Positions 1 through 8,833 of a stretch of 64,000 nucleotides of DNA are shown in pieces. The notes beneath the pieces were generated by a model. The model was given only the letters and a program-made list of their open reading frames with translations, searched no databases and had not been told where the DNA came from. Every line of letters starts with the position of its first letter. The stretch's first letter is position 1. The stretch is taken from the NCBI RefSeq assembly GCF_000023865.1, contig NC_013159.1, positions 1,080,001 to 1,144,000 of the forward strand, in the 5' to 3' direction. This DNA comes from Saccharomonospora viridis DSM 43017. Lineage in GTDB: Bacteria; Actinomycetota; Actinomycetes; Mycobacteriales; Pseudonocardiaceae. The translations under genes and the position numbers were made by a program.

Positions 1-526
1 CCACGGGCGAAGGTACTTCGGTGTCGACCTTGTCGGTGGAGATCTCCAGCAGTGGCTCGTCGACCTCCACCGTGTCGCCGACCTGCTTCAGCCACCGGGT
101 GACGGTGCCCTCGGTGACGCTCTCACCGAGCTCCGGCAGCGTCACCGGTGTGCCTGCCGCGGCGCCGGAGGGGGCCGACGGGGCCGCGGCCTGCGGCTCG
201 GGCTGTGCCGGCTGCGACTCCGACGGTGCGGAAGGAGCTGAGGGCTCGGAGGGCGTGGAGGGCGCCGCAGCGGTCGCACCGCTGTCGGCCTCGCCGCCCG
301 AACCGTCGTCGATCACGGCGAGTTCGCCGCCGACCTCCACGGTCTCGTCCTCACGCGCCACGATCCGGAGCAACGTGCCCGCCACGGGCGAAGGTACTTC
401 GGTGTCGACCTTGTCGGTGGAGATCTCGAGCAGCGGCTCGTCGACCTCCACCCTGTCACCCTCCTGCTTCAGCCACCGGGTGACGGTGCCCTCGGTGACG
501 CTCTCACCGAGCTCCGGCAGTGTGAC
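1..526. repeat. Direct repeat encoding the two lipoyl domains
   Basis: Bases 1-145 and 382-526 are near-identical direct repeats (about ten mismatches in 145 bp) within the E2 gene. They encode the conserved parts of lipoyl domains 2 and 1. The left copy is truncated by the window edge, so the true repeat is longer. Confidence 0.9.
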
Positions 527-538
527 GGAGTACGCCAT
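1..538 (-). CDS. sucB: Dihydrolipoamide acyltransferase (E2), N-terminal part, cut by window edge
   Basis: This is the first 179 residues of the E2 core subunit of the pyruvate and/or 2-oxoglutarate dehydrogenase complex; the rest lies beyond the left edge. Two lipoyl domains are visible, each with the motif [10 protein letters not shown] whose lysine (about K43 and K170) carries lipoate, joined by a flexible linker rich in Ala, Pro, Ser and Glu. The ATG at 538 opens directly into the lipoyl fold ([13 protein letters not shown]). The E3 gene lies 80 bp upstream on the same strand, so E3 and E2 are probably co-transcribed. Actinobacteria often share one E2 (DlaT/SucB) between both complexes. 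The catalytic domain is outside the window, so acyl specificity cannot be read. Confidence 0.93.
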   Translation of the reverse strand, partial: MAYSVTLPELGESVTEGTVTRWLKQEGDRVEVDEPLLEISTDKVDTEVPSPVAGTLLRIVAREDETVEVGGELAVIDDGSGGEADSGATAAAPSTPSEPSAPSAPSESQPAQPEPQAAAPSAPSGAAAGTPVTLPELGESVTEGTVTRWLKQVGDTVEVDEPLLEISTDKVDTEVPSPV

Positions 539-618
539 TGTTGCTGACTCCCTTGTGTGTGCTGGTGTGGTCTGCAGTTGCTGCGTCGGCGGTGCCGGCT
601 GTCTTCGTCGGTTCGTCC

Positions 619-1992
619 TCAGCCGTGCACGTGCAGCGGCTTGCCAGCCAGAGCGAGGTGCGCTTCGCCGAGGGCCTCGGTCTGAGTGGGGTGGGCGTGG
701 ATCAACGGGGCGACATCCTCGGGGAATGCCTCCCAGTTGTAGATGAGTTGCGCCTCACCGATCAGCTCGCCGACGCGGTCCCCGACCATGTGCAACCCGA
801 CGATTGGGCCGTCGGGAGCCTTGATGAGCTTCACGGCACCGGAGGTCTTGAGGATCTGGCTCTTGCCGTTGCCCGCCAGGTCGTAGGTGAAGGTGGTGAT
901 GTTGGGACCGTACTTCTCCTTCGCCTGGACCTCGGTCAGGCCCACGGACGCCACCTCGGGGTGGGAGTACGTGACCCGCGGGATGCCGGATTCGTCGATG
1001 GGGGTCGGGTTGAGCCCCGCGATGTCCTCGGCGACGAAGACACCCTGCTGGAAACCACGGTGTGCCAGCTGCAGGCCCGGCACGATGTCGCCGACGGCGT
1101 AGACGTTCGGAAGGTTGGTGCGCAGGCGCTCGTCGGTCAGCACGAAACCGCGTTCCATGCGGACGCCCGCCTCGTCGTAGCCGTGACCCGCGGTGTTCGG
1201 GCCTCGACCCACGGCGACCAGCAGCACGTCGGCCTCGAGGGTTTCACCGGACTCCAACGACACGGTGACGCCGTTCTCGTCCTGCTTCGCGCCGGTGAAC
1301 TTCACACCCGTCTTGAAAGCGATCTTGCGCCGACGGAACGCCCGCTCAAGCTGCTTGGAGGAGAACTCGTCCTCCGCCGGTACCAGTCGGGGCAGCGCTT
1401 CTACGATGGTGACCTCGGAACCGAAGGAGGCCCAGACACTGGCGAACTCGACGCCGATCACGCCGCCGCCCAACACGACGGCCTTCTTGGGTACGAAGTC
1501 GAGGGACAGCGCGTCCTCGCTGGTGATGATGCGCCCGCCGAGTTCCAGACCGGGGATCGTCTTCGAGTACGAACCGGTGGCGAGCACGAGGTGCTTCCCG
1601 GTGTAGCGGGTGCCTTCCACGTCGACGGTGGTGCCGCCGACGAAGGTCCCGGTGCCCTCCACGTAGTTGATCTTGTGGGCCTTCGCGAGTCCCTGCAGTC
1701 CCTTGTACAGCCGCGTGACCACCGAATTCTTGTACTTGTGGACACCGGCGATGTCGACGCCGTCGAACACGGTCTTGACGCCGAACTGTTCGCCGTCCCG
1801 CGCCGAGTCGGCGACCTCGGCGGCGTGGAGCAACGCCTTGGTCGGAATGCAGCCTCGATGCAGGCAGGTGCCGCCCAGCTTGTCCTTCTCGATCAGAGTG
1901 ACGGATAGGCCCAGCTGGGCGGCGCGGAACGCCGCGGCATAACCACCGGATCCGCCACCAAGGATCACCAGGTCGGCTTCAGCGTCGGTCAC
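619..1992 (-). CDS. lpdA: Dihydrolipoyl dehydrogenase (E3)
   Basis: This flavoprotein of 457 residues reoxidises dihydrolipoamide on the E2 lipoyl arm, passing electrons through FAD and a redox disulfide to NAD+. The FAD fingerprint GGGSGG is at residues 12-17. The redox cysteines are C43 and C48 in [12 protein letters not shown], a variant of the more usual [10 protein letters not shown]. An NAD-binding GGGVIG motif lies near residue 175, and the C-terminal [12 protein letters not shown] supplies the His434/Glu439 pair. The start is a GTG with a GAGGAG ribosome site 8 nt upstream. It precedes the E2 gene, which fits an E3 for the 2-oxoacid dehydrogenases. A second, divergent Lpd paralogue is at 51621. 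Confidence 0.95.
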   Translation of the reverse strand: MTDAEADLVILGGGSGGYAAAFRAAQLGLSVTLIEKDKLGGTCLHRGCIPTKALLHAAEVADSARDGEQFGVKTVFDGVDIAGVHKYKNSVVTRLYKGLQGLAKAHKINYVEGTGTFVGGTTVDVEGTRYTGKHLVLATGSYSKTIPGLELGGRIITSEDALSLDFVPKKAVVLGGGVIGVEFASVWASFGSEVTIVEALPRLVPAEDEFSSKQLERAFRRRKIAFKTGVKFTGAKQDENGVTVSLESGETLEADVLLVAVGRGPNTAGHGYDEAGVRMERGFVLTDERLRTNLPNVYAVGDIVPGLQLAHRGFQQGVFVAEDIAGLNPTPIDESGIPRVTYSHPEVASVGLTEVQAKEKYGPNITTFTYDLAGNGKSQILKTSGAVKLIKAPDGPIVGLHMVGDRVGELIGEAQLIYNWEAFPEDVAPLIHAHPTQTEALGEAHLALAGKPLHVHG

Positions 1993-2199
1993 TTCTCAAA
2001 CTCCTCGGCAGGCAGTGTTCAGTAAAGCCGATAACGGCAGTCGTCCGATCGTTTCCACGGGGCGCTGTGGGGCGCCTCATGCCACTTCATCTTGTCACTT
2101 CGCTCGAACGACGTGCGACCTAGTGCGGGTGTGATGAGGCCTAGGACATTGCGCGGTCGGGATAATGCACAGGGCGAGGTCGGAAGGAGAGTGGTCGCC

Positions 2200-2568
2200 A
2201 TGGGCTTGTTCGACGCGTTCCGCAGACGTCGTCGAAAGGGGAAGAACCGACCGGGGACCCTGCGCGACGCCTCCTCCGCCGACATCGCGCACCTGGACCG
2301 GTGGGCCGCCACACACAAGGGCGTGGAGGCCTACGTCGAACCCCGCACCACCGTTACCGAGACCACAGTGGTGTTGGTCGCACACGACGGCGAGTGGACC
2401 CGGCGTCGCATCGGGAGTCTGGACGCCGCACAGCGGTTCGGGCGCAAACGGTCCATCCCCGTGTACGAGGTCGCCAAGACCGGTTATCCGAAGCGTATGC
2501 GCGAATACACGGAGCGTCAGCGCATCCTGCGGAAGAAAGCGCAGCGCGAACGGGACCGAAAGGACTGA
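2200..2568 (+). CDS. Small basic conserved hypothetical protein
   Basis: A 122-residue protein of unknown function, divergent from lpdA. The chosen ATG at 2200 has a good ribosome site (GGAAGGAGA, 9 nt spacing); an upstream in-frame ATG at 2092 would add 36 poorly conserved-looking residues. The N-terminus (MGLFDAFRRRRRKGK) and C-terminus (RKKAQRERDRKD) are strongly basic, flanking a compact central region with a TTVVLVAHDGEWTRRR beta-strand pattern. No catalytic motif, signal peptide or membrane segment is visible. The gene ends 10 bp from the convergent SUKH gene. The basic tails could bind nucleic acid, but that is only a guess. Confidence 0.75.
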   Translation: MGLFDAFRRRRRKGKNRPGTLRDASSADIAHLDRWAATHKGVEAYVEPRTTVTETTVVLVAHDGEWTRRRIGSLDAAQRFGRKRSIPVYEVAKTGYPKRMREYTERQRILRKKAQRERDRKD

Positions 2569-2578
2569 CCCCGAAAGG

Positions 2579-3634
2579 TCACCAAGCCCCTGTGTCGTCG
2601 AGGTGATCTACGGCACCGGTGGAGGCCTCCAGCAGTCGCCGGTGGTATTCGAGCAGCGCGCGGATGTCCCGATGCACGCTGACGCCGAACACCGGGTCGT
2701 GTTCGAGTACCTCGCCACTCGTCGGGCGCAACAGCAACACGCTGGGTTCGGCGATCACCACCTCGACCCCGACACCGTCCTCCGTCGTCCGAGTGGTGAG
2801 TTCACTCACGCTCAGTAGGCGCGGGAAGACGACGTCGGCCGGTAGTCCGTCGCAGGTGAGCAGGAACCGGCGGTAGGAGTCCGGCAGCACGACACCGAGG
2901 CGACGTTCGGCCTCGGCCAGTGCCTCGTTCGACGCCGGCGGCGGTGCGGTGTCCGGCATACCGCGAAGGTGCAGGATCTCGTCGATCAGTTCAGGCCACG
3001 AGGACCCCATCGCGTCGACCGGATACCGGGTGTGCAGAGCGGCGACGAGGGAGTCGGCGTAGGCATGCACCCAACTTTCCGGCAGAGCGAGCGCACCCTC
3101 CGTCAACAGCACCGCGACCCGACGGCAGCCCGCGAGCGTGGCCATGTCCGGACGTGGGGTGTCACGCGCCACACGTGCCCACGTGGCCACGGCCTCCCGG
3201 GCACCGGGGACGTCCCCCGCTTCCGCACGCTCCTCCGCTTGCGCGGCCAGTTCGGCGAGCGTGGCCTCCACACCGGGGCGGCGTCGGACCCCGGCCAGGT
3301 GTTGCCGGTGAGCGTGCTCCTCCGCGTCGAGATCCAGCGGCGGCAGTTCGCCGGCCCAGTCGGGGGTGACCCCACGCGCGGCGAACAACATCGCCCACGC
3401 CCGCGCGGTCAGGGCGTCCGGAACCAGCCGCGTCACAGGTCGGCCCGTCGCGCGTCGCCACTGCCGGACCACATGCTCACTCGCTGAGTCCGCATTGGCG
3501 CACGCCAGCAACAACGCCGCTTGACCGACCGTGACGTCCACCTCGTCGTCGGCCGCCGTGAGAACGGTGCGCACGGCGGCCTCGACGAAACCCTCACCGC
3601 CGTCACCGCTCGGGGACGTGGTGCCCGGGATCAC
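2579..3634 (-). CDS. SUKH (SMI1/KNR4) domain protein
   Basis: A 351-residue protein with two parts. Residues 1-220 are alpha-helical and Ala/Arg/Leu-rich without a recognised motif. The C-terminal part, from about 230, matches the SUKH/SMI1-KNR4 pattern: ALAEAERRLGVVLPDSYRRF, then LLTCDGLPA and a beta-rich tail. SUKH proteins are often immunity proteins against polymorphic toxins but also occur as housekeeping proteins. No toxin gene lies nearby and the gene sits 12 bp downstream of pepA on the same strand, so a stable chromosomal role is more likely here. The GTG start at 3634 is consistent with operon-type initiation. The function is not assigned. Confidence 0.75.
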   Translation of the reverse strand: MIPGTTSPSGDGGEGFVEAAVRTVLTAADDEVDVTVGQAALLLACANADSASEHVVRQWRRATGRPVTRLVPDALTARAWAMLFAARGVTPDWAGELPPLDLDAEEHAHRQHLAGVRRRPGVEATLAELAAQAEERAEAGDVPGAREAVATWARVARDTPRPDMATLAGCRRVAVLLTEGALALPESWVHAYADSLVAALHTRYPVDAMGSSWPELIDEILHLRGMPDTAPPPASNEALAEAERRLGVVLPDSYRRFLLTCDGLPADVVFPRLLSVSELTTRTTEDGVGVEVVIAEPSVLLLRPTSGEVLEHDPVFGVSVHRDIRALLEYHRRLLEASTGAVDHLDDTGAW

Positions 3635-3646
3635 AGCCGATGAAGA

Positions 3647-5143
3647 TCAGCCGTTCTCGGCGATGTCGGCCAGAACCGCGGCGATCGTGCGCACCGGCAC
3701 GCCCGTACCGCCCTTACCCGTGTAGCCCCACGGGGAGCCGGAGTTGTAGGCGGGACCCGCGATGTCGATGTGCGCCCACTGCACGCCCTCGGCCACGAAC
3801 TCGCGCAGGAAGATCCCCGCGGCGAGCATGCCACCCCACCGCTGGCCGGTCACGTTCGCGAGGTCGGCGAGCTTGGAGTCCAGTTCGGAGCGCAGTTCCT
3901 CCGGCAGCGGCATCGGCCAGCCGTTCTCACCCGTGGCCTGCGCGGTCTCGGCGACACGGTCGCGGAACTCGTCCGAACCCATGATCCCCGAGGTGCGGTC
4001 GCCCAGGGCCACCTTCTGCGCACCGGTCAACGTGGACGTCTCGATGAGATAGTCCGGCTCCTCCTCGCACGCCCGTGTGATCGCGTCGGCCAACACCAGA
4101 CGGCCCTCGGCGTCGGTGTTGAGCACCTCCACGGTCTTGCCGCCGTACATCGTGAGCACGTCCCCCGGCCGGTACGACGTGCCCGACGGCATGTTCTCCG
4201 CGAGTGGGATGTGCGCCACGACCTCGAGCGGGTACTTGAGCTTCGCCGCCAACACCACGGAGGCGAGCACGGCCGCGGCACCGCTCATGTCCGAGGTCAT
4301 CTCGTCCATGCCCGCGGCGGGTTTGAGCGAGATGCCACCGGTGTCGAACGTGATGCCCTTGCCCACCAGCGCCACGCTCTTCTTCGCCTTGCTCCCGCGG
4401 TAGGCCACCCGCAGCAGCCGCGGCGGGCGGGACGACCCGCCACCGACCCCGAGGATGCCGCCGAAGCCCTTACGCTTCAGCGCCTTCTCGTCGAGCACCT
4501 CGATGTCGAGACCATTGGCGTTGGCCAGCTCCTTGGCCCGATCGGCGAAGGAGGCGGGGAACAGGTCGTTCGGGGGCGTGTTGACCAGGTCGCGGGCAAG
4601 GGTGACCGCCTCGGCGATGGCCCCGGCCGCCTTCAGCGTCGCCCTGTGTGCACGGGTGGTGCCCTCCTCGGGCGCAGCGAATTCCACGGTGGACGGTGGC
4701 GCGTCACCCGGTTCGGACTTGTAGTCGGTGAAGCGGTAGGCGCCGAGCACGGTGCCCTCGACCGCGGCCTGCAGGTCCAGCGCGGACAGCGTGGTCAACA
4801 CCCGCTTGTGCCCCGCCAGCAGCCGTCCGGAAGCACCGGCCGCCCGGCGCACCCGCTCGTCGGTGACCTCGTCGGGTTCTCCCAGGCCCACGGCGATCAC
4901 GACCCCCGCGGGGATCTTGCCCATGCTCGGGACCTTCACGGTCTCCTCGAGCTTGCCCGTGGCGCCCAAGGTGGTCAGAACATCGGCCAGCGTGCCGTCG
5001 AACGCGGCATCCACCGCCTCTGCCCCGGCTGCCAGTTCGAGTCCATCGGGCCCTTGGACGGTGCCCACCACGACGACCTCGGCGCGAGTTTTGGCCAATG
5101 CCGCCTCGGAATTGTCGGACAGGGACAGTTTCGGCACGCTCAC
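3647..5143 (-). CDS. pepA: Leucyl aminopeptidase (M17 family)
   Basis: A cytosolic di-metal aminopeptidase of 498 residues that removes N-terminal residues, especially leucine, from peptides. The C-terminal catalytic domain shows the M17 signature [13 protein letters not shown] and the metal/substrate segment [15 protein letters not shown]; the [10 protein letters not shown] region adds further ligands. The N-terminal domain (about 1-170) is the variable macro-like domain of this family. The length is normal. The GTG start at 5143 has a GAGGAG site 7 nt upstream. The SUKH gene follows after 12 bp. In M. tuberculosis the homologue (pepB, Rv2213) lies in a comparable neighbourhood with dlaT and ilvE. 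Confidence 0.96.
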   Translation of the reverse strand: MSVPKLSLSDNSEAALAKTRAEVVVVGTVQGPDGLELAAGAEAVDAAFDGTLADVLTTLGATGKLEETVKVPSMGKIPAGVVIAVGLGEPDEVTDERVRRAAGASGRLLAGHKRVLTTLSALDLQAAVEGTVLGAYRFTDYKSEPGDAPPSTVEFAAPEEGTTRAHRATLKAAGAIAEAVTLARDLVNTPPNDLFPASFADRAKELANANGLDIEVLDEKALKRKGFGGILGVGGGSSRPPRLLRVAYRGSKAKKSVALVGKGITFDTGGISLKPAAGMDEMTSDMSGAAAVLASVVLAAKLKYPLEVVAHIPLAENMPSGTSYRPGDVLTMYGGKTVEVLNTDAEGRLVLADAITRACEEEPDYLIETSTLTGAQKVALGDRTSGIMGSDEFRDRVAETAQATGENGWPMPLPEELRSELDSKLADLANVTGQRWGGMLAAGIFLREFVAEGVQWAHIDIAGPAYNSGSPWGYTGKGGTGVPVRTIAAVLADIAENG

Positions 5144-5281
5144 GTCAAGCTCCTCTGTGTCATCGCGTCATCGCGTGCGGACCGCTCCGGCGCCCTGTTT
5201 GGACGGCGTGAGCCAGGTCCGTCGACCTCCTCCGCCATGCTATTGCCGATACCGGTGTGAGTGTGGAGGTAGGTCGGGCCG

Positions 5282-6166
5282 ATGTCGTTGCCAGCGGGAC
5301 TTTTCATCATCCTGGCCGTCGCCGCGTCGTGGGCCGGATGGTGGCTGCTCGCCGCGGTCGTTTTGGCCGGATGCCTCGCATGGGTGGCGCGACGTTCGAC
5401 ACCACGTGGTCGGGTCGGTGAACTGCTCGCCGCGGTACGGGAGTGGTTGCTGTTCGTCGTGTCGGTGACCGTCCCCGCGGCTTATCTCGCGTCGGCTCCC
5501 ACCTCGGTGGGTACCGCGGAGGTCGCCTACCTGGCGGTCGTAGCCGGGGTCGTCCTCGTCGCCGTGGCGGCCGACGCCCTCGGAGCGAATTCCTCCGATC
5601 GGACGTCCCGTTGGCCCGTGGTGCTCTTCGGCGTGGCCGCGGCCGCGTTCGTGGCTGTCTGTCTGGCGATCCCACCCGCTCCCCAGCCGATCACGGATTC
5701 CGACCCCTTCTCCCCGTTCGGACTGCTCGTGGCCACGACGGTGGTCCTTCCTTGGCTCATGGGGCTGGATCCGGTGCGACTCGCCGTCGGGACCGTGGCG
5801 GCCCTGGCGGTCGGGGCCGCGGCGCTGTACCAGTTGGGACCCATTCGGCTGGGACTGTCTGTGACGTCGCTACGGGACGTGTTGGCCGCCGCCGACGCCG
5901 CCGCGTTGACGTCGATGCTGATCGCGGTGGCCGCTTTGGCAGGACTCACCTCGGCGGTCGGCTGCGCCGGACGGCTCAGACAGGCGGGGGAACGGCTCAC
6001 CGGGGGAGGGAACACCGGCCGGTGGAGTGGGGCCGCGCTGGTGGCCGTGGGAGGTGCGGCGATATGGGCCGCCGTGCTCGGCCCGGTGTCCGCGGTGTTG
6101 CTCGCGGGTGCCGTCGCCCTCACCGAAGTGGTCCACGGTCTGACCGGACGGCGGCGACGCGGCTGA
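5282..6166 (+). CDS. Multi-pass integral membrane protein, unknown function
   Basis: A 294-residue, Ala/Val/Leu-rich protein with about eight to nine predicted membrane segments spread over its length (for example GLFIILAVAASWAGWWLLA near residue 6 and WGAALVAVGGAAIWAAVLGP near residue 245). It ends in a basic cytoplasmic tail (TGRRRRG). The ATG at 5282 follows a GTGGAGGTAGG-type ribosome site. It is divergent from pepA and convergent with the next gene. No transporter or enzyme signature is evident, so no substrate is proposed. Confidence 0.8.
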   Translation: MSLPAGLFIILAVAASWAGWWLLAAVVLAGCLAWVARRSTPRGRVGELLAAVREWLLFVVSVTVPAAYLASAPTSVGTAEVAYLAVVAGVVLVAVAADALGANSSDRTSRWPVVLFGVAAAAFVAVCLAIPPAPQPITDSDPFSPFGLLVATTVVLPWLMGLDPVRLAVGTVAALAVGAAALYQLGPIRLGLSVTSLRDVLAAADAAALTSMLIAVAALAGLTSAVGCAGRLRQAGERLTGGGNTGRWSGAALVAVGGAAIWAAVLGPVSAVLLAGAVALTEVVHGLTGRRRRG

Positions 6167-6209
6167 CCGTGACCGGCACTGTCGGCACAGCCGATCTTCG
6201 GCCGCGCGG

Positions 6210-6605
6210 TCACGGGAAGGGGCAGGCCATCAGCGCCGCGAGTCCGAACAGCACCAACGATGTCACGAAGAGCAACGCCAGGGATGTGCCCGGCAGGTTG
6301 CGCGGCAACACCCGGCCGTGCCGCTCCTTCCACCACACGAGGATGAACACGACACCGACGAGCCCGAGGAAGATGCCGAAGCCGCCGATCATGATGTAGC
6401 CGATCATGACGATCATGCCGGAGATGAAGGTCAGCAGCACCGTGGCGAAGAAAGCCTTGGCGTCCGAAGCGGGCCCGGCGGAGACCCTGTTGGCGGGGGG
6501 TTGGGGCTGGGGTTGGGGCTGGGGCTGGGGCTGGAACGGTTGGTGCTGGAAGCCGTTGCCAGGGAAATTGGGCTGCGGTTGCGGCTGAAAGGTCACGAAC
6601 GTCAT
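6210..6605 (-). CDS. Small membrane protein with Gln-Pro repeat tail
   Basis: A 131-residue protein with a disordered N-terminal half built from QP dipeptides (residues about 7-45) followed by three hydrophobic segments (AFFATVLLTFISGMIVMIGY, GGFGIFLGLVGVVFILVWW and SLALLFVTSLVLFGLAALM). The ATG at 6605 is preferred because the upstream extension to 6809 would overlap the start of ilvE antisense and has no membrane-protein character. A GGGAGGG sequence lies about 14 nt upstream, a loose ribosome site. It is divergent from ilvE. Proline/glutamine-rich tails on short membrane proteins are common in Actinobacteria; function is unknown. Confidence 0.75.
   Translation of the reverse strand: MTFVTFQPQPQPNFPGNGFQHQPFQPQPQPQPQPQPPANRVSAGPASDAKAFFATVLLTFISGMIVMIGYIMIGGFGIFLGLVGVVFILVWWKERHGRVLPRNLPGTSLALLFVTSLVLFGLAALMACPFP
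6495..6534 (+). repeat. Hexanucleotide G-rich tract, potential G-quadruplex
   Basis: Six runs of four or more guanines on the + strand are separated by two-base TT or CT linkers. The tract encodes the Gln-Pro repeats of the minus-strand membrane protein. G4-length runs with 2-nt loops fit a stable intramolecular quadruplex, here on the template strand of the gene. Confidence 0.75.
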
Positions 6606-6646
6606 GGTAAGACGCGCGACCCTCCCGCGTCGTGATTCGTGCGAGA

Positions 6647-6659
6647 TATGCTGGCGGCC
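6647..6659 (+). promoter_or_regulatory. Leaderless-type -10 element of ilvE
   Basis: TATGCT at 6647-6652 is followed by 7 nt and then the ilvE ATG, placing the expected transcription start at or next to the start codon. No ribosome site precedes this ATG. The -35 region is not recognisable. Confidence 0.5.
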
Positions 6660-7763
6660 ATGACTACCACGATCCCGTTTAGCCACCGTCCCAGCACTCG
6701 TCCGGCCTCGGCGGAACGGGTAGCTGAGGTACTGGCGAAGCCGGGGTTCGGGGTGTACTTCACCGACCACATGGTCACGGTGACGTGGACGGAGGAGAAG
6801 GGCTGGCACGACGCCGAGCTTCGGGCGTACGAGCCGCTACAACTGGACCCGGCCACGGCCGTGTTGCACTACGGACAGGCGATCTTCGAGGGCTTGAAGG
6901 CGTATCGGCAGCCGGACGGTTCCGTGAAGGCGTTCCGGCCCGACGCCAACGCCGCCCGTTTCCGGCGGTCGGCCCGCAGGATGGCGATGCCGGAACTGCC
7001 CGACGAGCTCTTCCTCGGCTCGATCCGGGAACTGCTCGCCGTCGACAGCCGTTGGGTGCCGACACGGCAGGGTGACTCGCTCTACCTGCGGCCGTTCATG
7101 ATCGCGACCGAGGTGGGGCTCGGGGTCAACAGCCCGTCGCGGAGCTACATCTACACGCTCATCGCCTCTCCGGCGGGTTCGTACTTCGCCGGTGGGGTGA
7201 AACCGGTGAGTGTGTGGTTGTCCACCGAATACGTGCGAGCTGCGCCCGGCGGCACCGGTGAGGCCAAGTGCGCCGGGAACTACGCCGCCTCCTTCGTGGC
7301 GCAGGCGCAGGCGGTGGAGCAGGGCTGCGACCAGGTCGTCTGGCTCGACGCCACCGAACGCCGCTACGTCGAGGAGATGGGCGGCATGAACCTGTTCTTC
7401 GTCTTCGGCTCCGGCAGTGACGCGAAGGTGGTGACGCCGGAGCTGAGCGGCTCCCTGCTGCCCGGCGTCACCCGGGACTCCCTGCTGCGGCTGGCCTCCG
7501 ACTTCGGCTATCAGGTCGAGGAGCGCAAGCTGTCCACCGACGAGTGGGAGAAGGCAGCGGCCTCCGGTGAACTGACCGAGGTGTTCGCCTGCGGGACGGC
7601 CGCGGTGATCACGCCCGTCGGCCGGGTCAAGCACGCCGGGGGTGAGTTCCGCATCGCCGATGGCCAGCCGGGTGAAGTCACCATGCGGTTGCGTGAGGAA
7701 CTCACCGGCATCCAGGAAGGCACCCGTCCGGATCCGCACGGATGGATGCACGCTCTGGGCTGA
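6660..7763 (+). CDS. ilvE: Branched-chain amino acid aminotransferase
   Basis: A PLP-dependent fold-type IV transaminase (367 residues) that exchanges the amino group between glutamate and the 2-oxoacids of valine, leucine and isoleucine. Recognisable family segments include [13 protein letters not shown], the lysine-containing [12 protein letters not shown] region (Schiff-base lysine), [12 protein letters not shown] and the phosphate-binding [11 protein letters not shown] near the C-terminus. The ATG at 6660 gives the normal length; three earlier in-frame codons at 6639 look spurious because a -10-like TATGCT lies 7 nt before 6660. It is convergent with cobT (3 bp between stops). M. tuberculosis ilvE (Rv2210c) has a similar neighbourhood. 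Confidence 0.96.
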   Translation: MTTTIPFSHRPSTRPASAERVAEVLAKPGFGVYFTDHMVTVTWTEEKGWHDAELRAYEPLQLDPATAVLHYGQAIFEGLKAYRQPDGSVKAFRPDANAARFRRSARRMAMPELPDELFLGSIRELLAVDSRWVPTRQGDSLYLRPFMIATEVGLGVNSPSRSYIYTLIASPAGSYFAGGVKPVSVWLSTEYVRAAPGGTGEAKCAGNYAASFVAQAQAVEQGCDQVVWLDATERRYVEEMGGMNLFFVFGSGSDAKVVTPELSGSLLPGVTRDSLLRLASDFGYQVEERKLSTDEWEKAAASGELTEVFACGTAAVITPVGRVKHAGGEFRIADGQPGEVTMRLREELTGIQEGTRPDPHGWMHALG

Positions 7764-7766
7764 CGT

Positions 7767-8738
7767 TCACACGGGTGTCCGGCGCAGTGTCGCGGCCATC
7801 GAGAGCAGGGAAACGAGAGCGGCGGCCCCCGTCCCCGCTCCCTCTGCGATGCCGAAGTCCACGAGCGGGGAAAGGTCCAGGTGTTCCAGCGCCAGGGCGT
7901 GGGCGGGTTCGGTCGTCCGGTGTGTCGCCATCCACCATGCCCGGGCTCCGGGGGCGAGTTCTTCGGCGAGCAGTGCTGCCGCGCACACGGCGAGCCCGTC
8001 GAGCAGCACGGGGGTGCGGCGTACCGCGGCCTGGGCCAGGAATCCGGCGATGGCGGCGAGGTCGGCACCACCCACCGTCCGCAGCAGCGCCAGCGGTTCG
8101 GTGATCACCGGCCGTGCTCTGCGCAGGGCGTCACGGATGGCGGCGGCCTTACGCATCCAGGCGTTGTCGTCGATCCCCGAGCCGCGTCCGACGACGGCGA
8201 CGGGCTCGGTGTCGGTGAGCGCCGCCACCAGGGTCGATGAGGCGGTGGTGACCCCCACGCCGAGCTCGGCCGGGATGAGCAGATCAGCGCCCGCGTCCAC
8301 CTCGGCGTCGGCGAGCCGCATGCCCACGCGAACCGCCTGCTCCGTCTCGTCGTCTGTCAAGGCGTCCTCGACGTCGATCGACCCCGAGCCTCGACGGATC
8401 TTGAACTCCCCGGAGTCCTCGGAATCGACGGCGACGTCGACGACCCGTACTCCGCTGCCGGTTTCGCCGGCGAGGACCCCGAGCGGGGTACCTCCTTCGA
8501 GGAGTTCCTCGACGAGTCGCCGGGTGGTCTCGGGGGAGCGGGCGGACACACCCTTGGCGGCGATGCCGTGATCCGCGGCGAACACCACGATCCTCGGTCG
8601 GCGTGGTGGGGTCGGCGGGGATTGGCCCTGACACGCGACGAGCCAATCGGCGAGTGTGTCGAGCGTGCCGAACGGACGGCGGCTCGTCGTGTGCGGCAGA
8701 TCGTCAGGACGGGGAACCTCGGCGAACTCGATAGGCAC
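7767..8738 (-). CDS. cobT: CobT-like nicotinate-nucleotide:DMB phosphoribosyltransferase
   Basis: A 323-residue member of the CobT family, which makes alpha-ribazole phosphate from nicotinate mononucleotide and 5,6-dimethylbenzimidazole in cobalamin lower-ligand assembly. Family features are IVVFAADHGIAAKGVSA, the GADLAAIAGFLAQAAVRRTP segment and the C-terminal glycine loop. Two normally conserved sites deviate: the usual GNTTPA is GVTTASS, and the C-terminal catalytic GEGTG reads AEGAGTG, so the position of the catalytic Glu (Glu317 of the Salmonella enzyme) is Ala301 with a Glu two residues earlier. It may still be active through the shifted Glu, or may be a divergent paralogue. No other cob genes are nearby. 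Confidence 0.85.
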   Translation of the reverse strand: MPIEFAEVPRPDDLPHTTSRRPFGTLDTLADWLVACQGQSPPTPPRRPRIVVFAADHGIAAKGVSARSPETTRRLVEELLEGGTPLGVLAGETGSGVRVVDVAVDSEDSGEFKIRRGSGSIDVEDALTDDETEQAVRVGMRLADAEVDAGADLLIPAELGVGVTTASSTLVAALTDTEPVAVVGRGSGIDDNAWMRKAAAIRDALRRARPVITEPLALLRTVGGADLAAIAGFLAQAAVRRTPVLLDGLAVCAAALLAEELAPGARAWWMATHRTTEPAHALALEHLDLSPLVDFGIAEGAGTGAAALVSLLSMAATLRRTPV

Positions 8739-8751
8739 GGTGCTTACCGTA
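8739..8751 (-). promoter_or_regulatory. Leaderless-type -10 element of cobT
   Basis: On the minus strand TACGGT (8751-8746) is followed by 7 nt and the cobT GTG at 8738. No ribosome site is visible between them. Confidence 0.45.
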
Positions 8752-8820
8752 CCCAGGGGTATGACCGGCGGACGACGAACGTTCGCGACACGGCTACGCC
8801 GACCGCGGTCGCGGTCACTC

Positions 8821-8833
8821 TAAGATCGGGCGG
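8821..8833 (+). promoter_or_regulatory. Leaderless-type -10 element of the ispD-like gene
   Basis: TAAGAT at 8821-8826 lies 7 nt before the GTG at 8834, so the transcript probably begins at the start codon. There is no Shine-Dalgarno sequence in the 7 nt between. Confidence 0.5.

Noticed and set aside
538-1908. A 456-codon open frame antisense to lpdA
   Set aside because: Shadow of the E3 gene; no family resemblance, and the lpdA motifs on the other strand are unambiguous.
2579-3634. SUKH protein as immunity protein of a toxin system
   Set aside because: No polymorphic toxin, PT-domain or secretion gene is near; the gene follows pepA in a core region.
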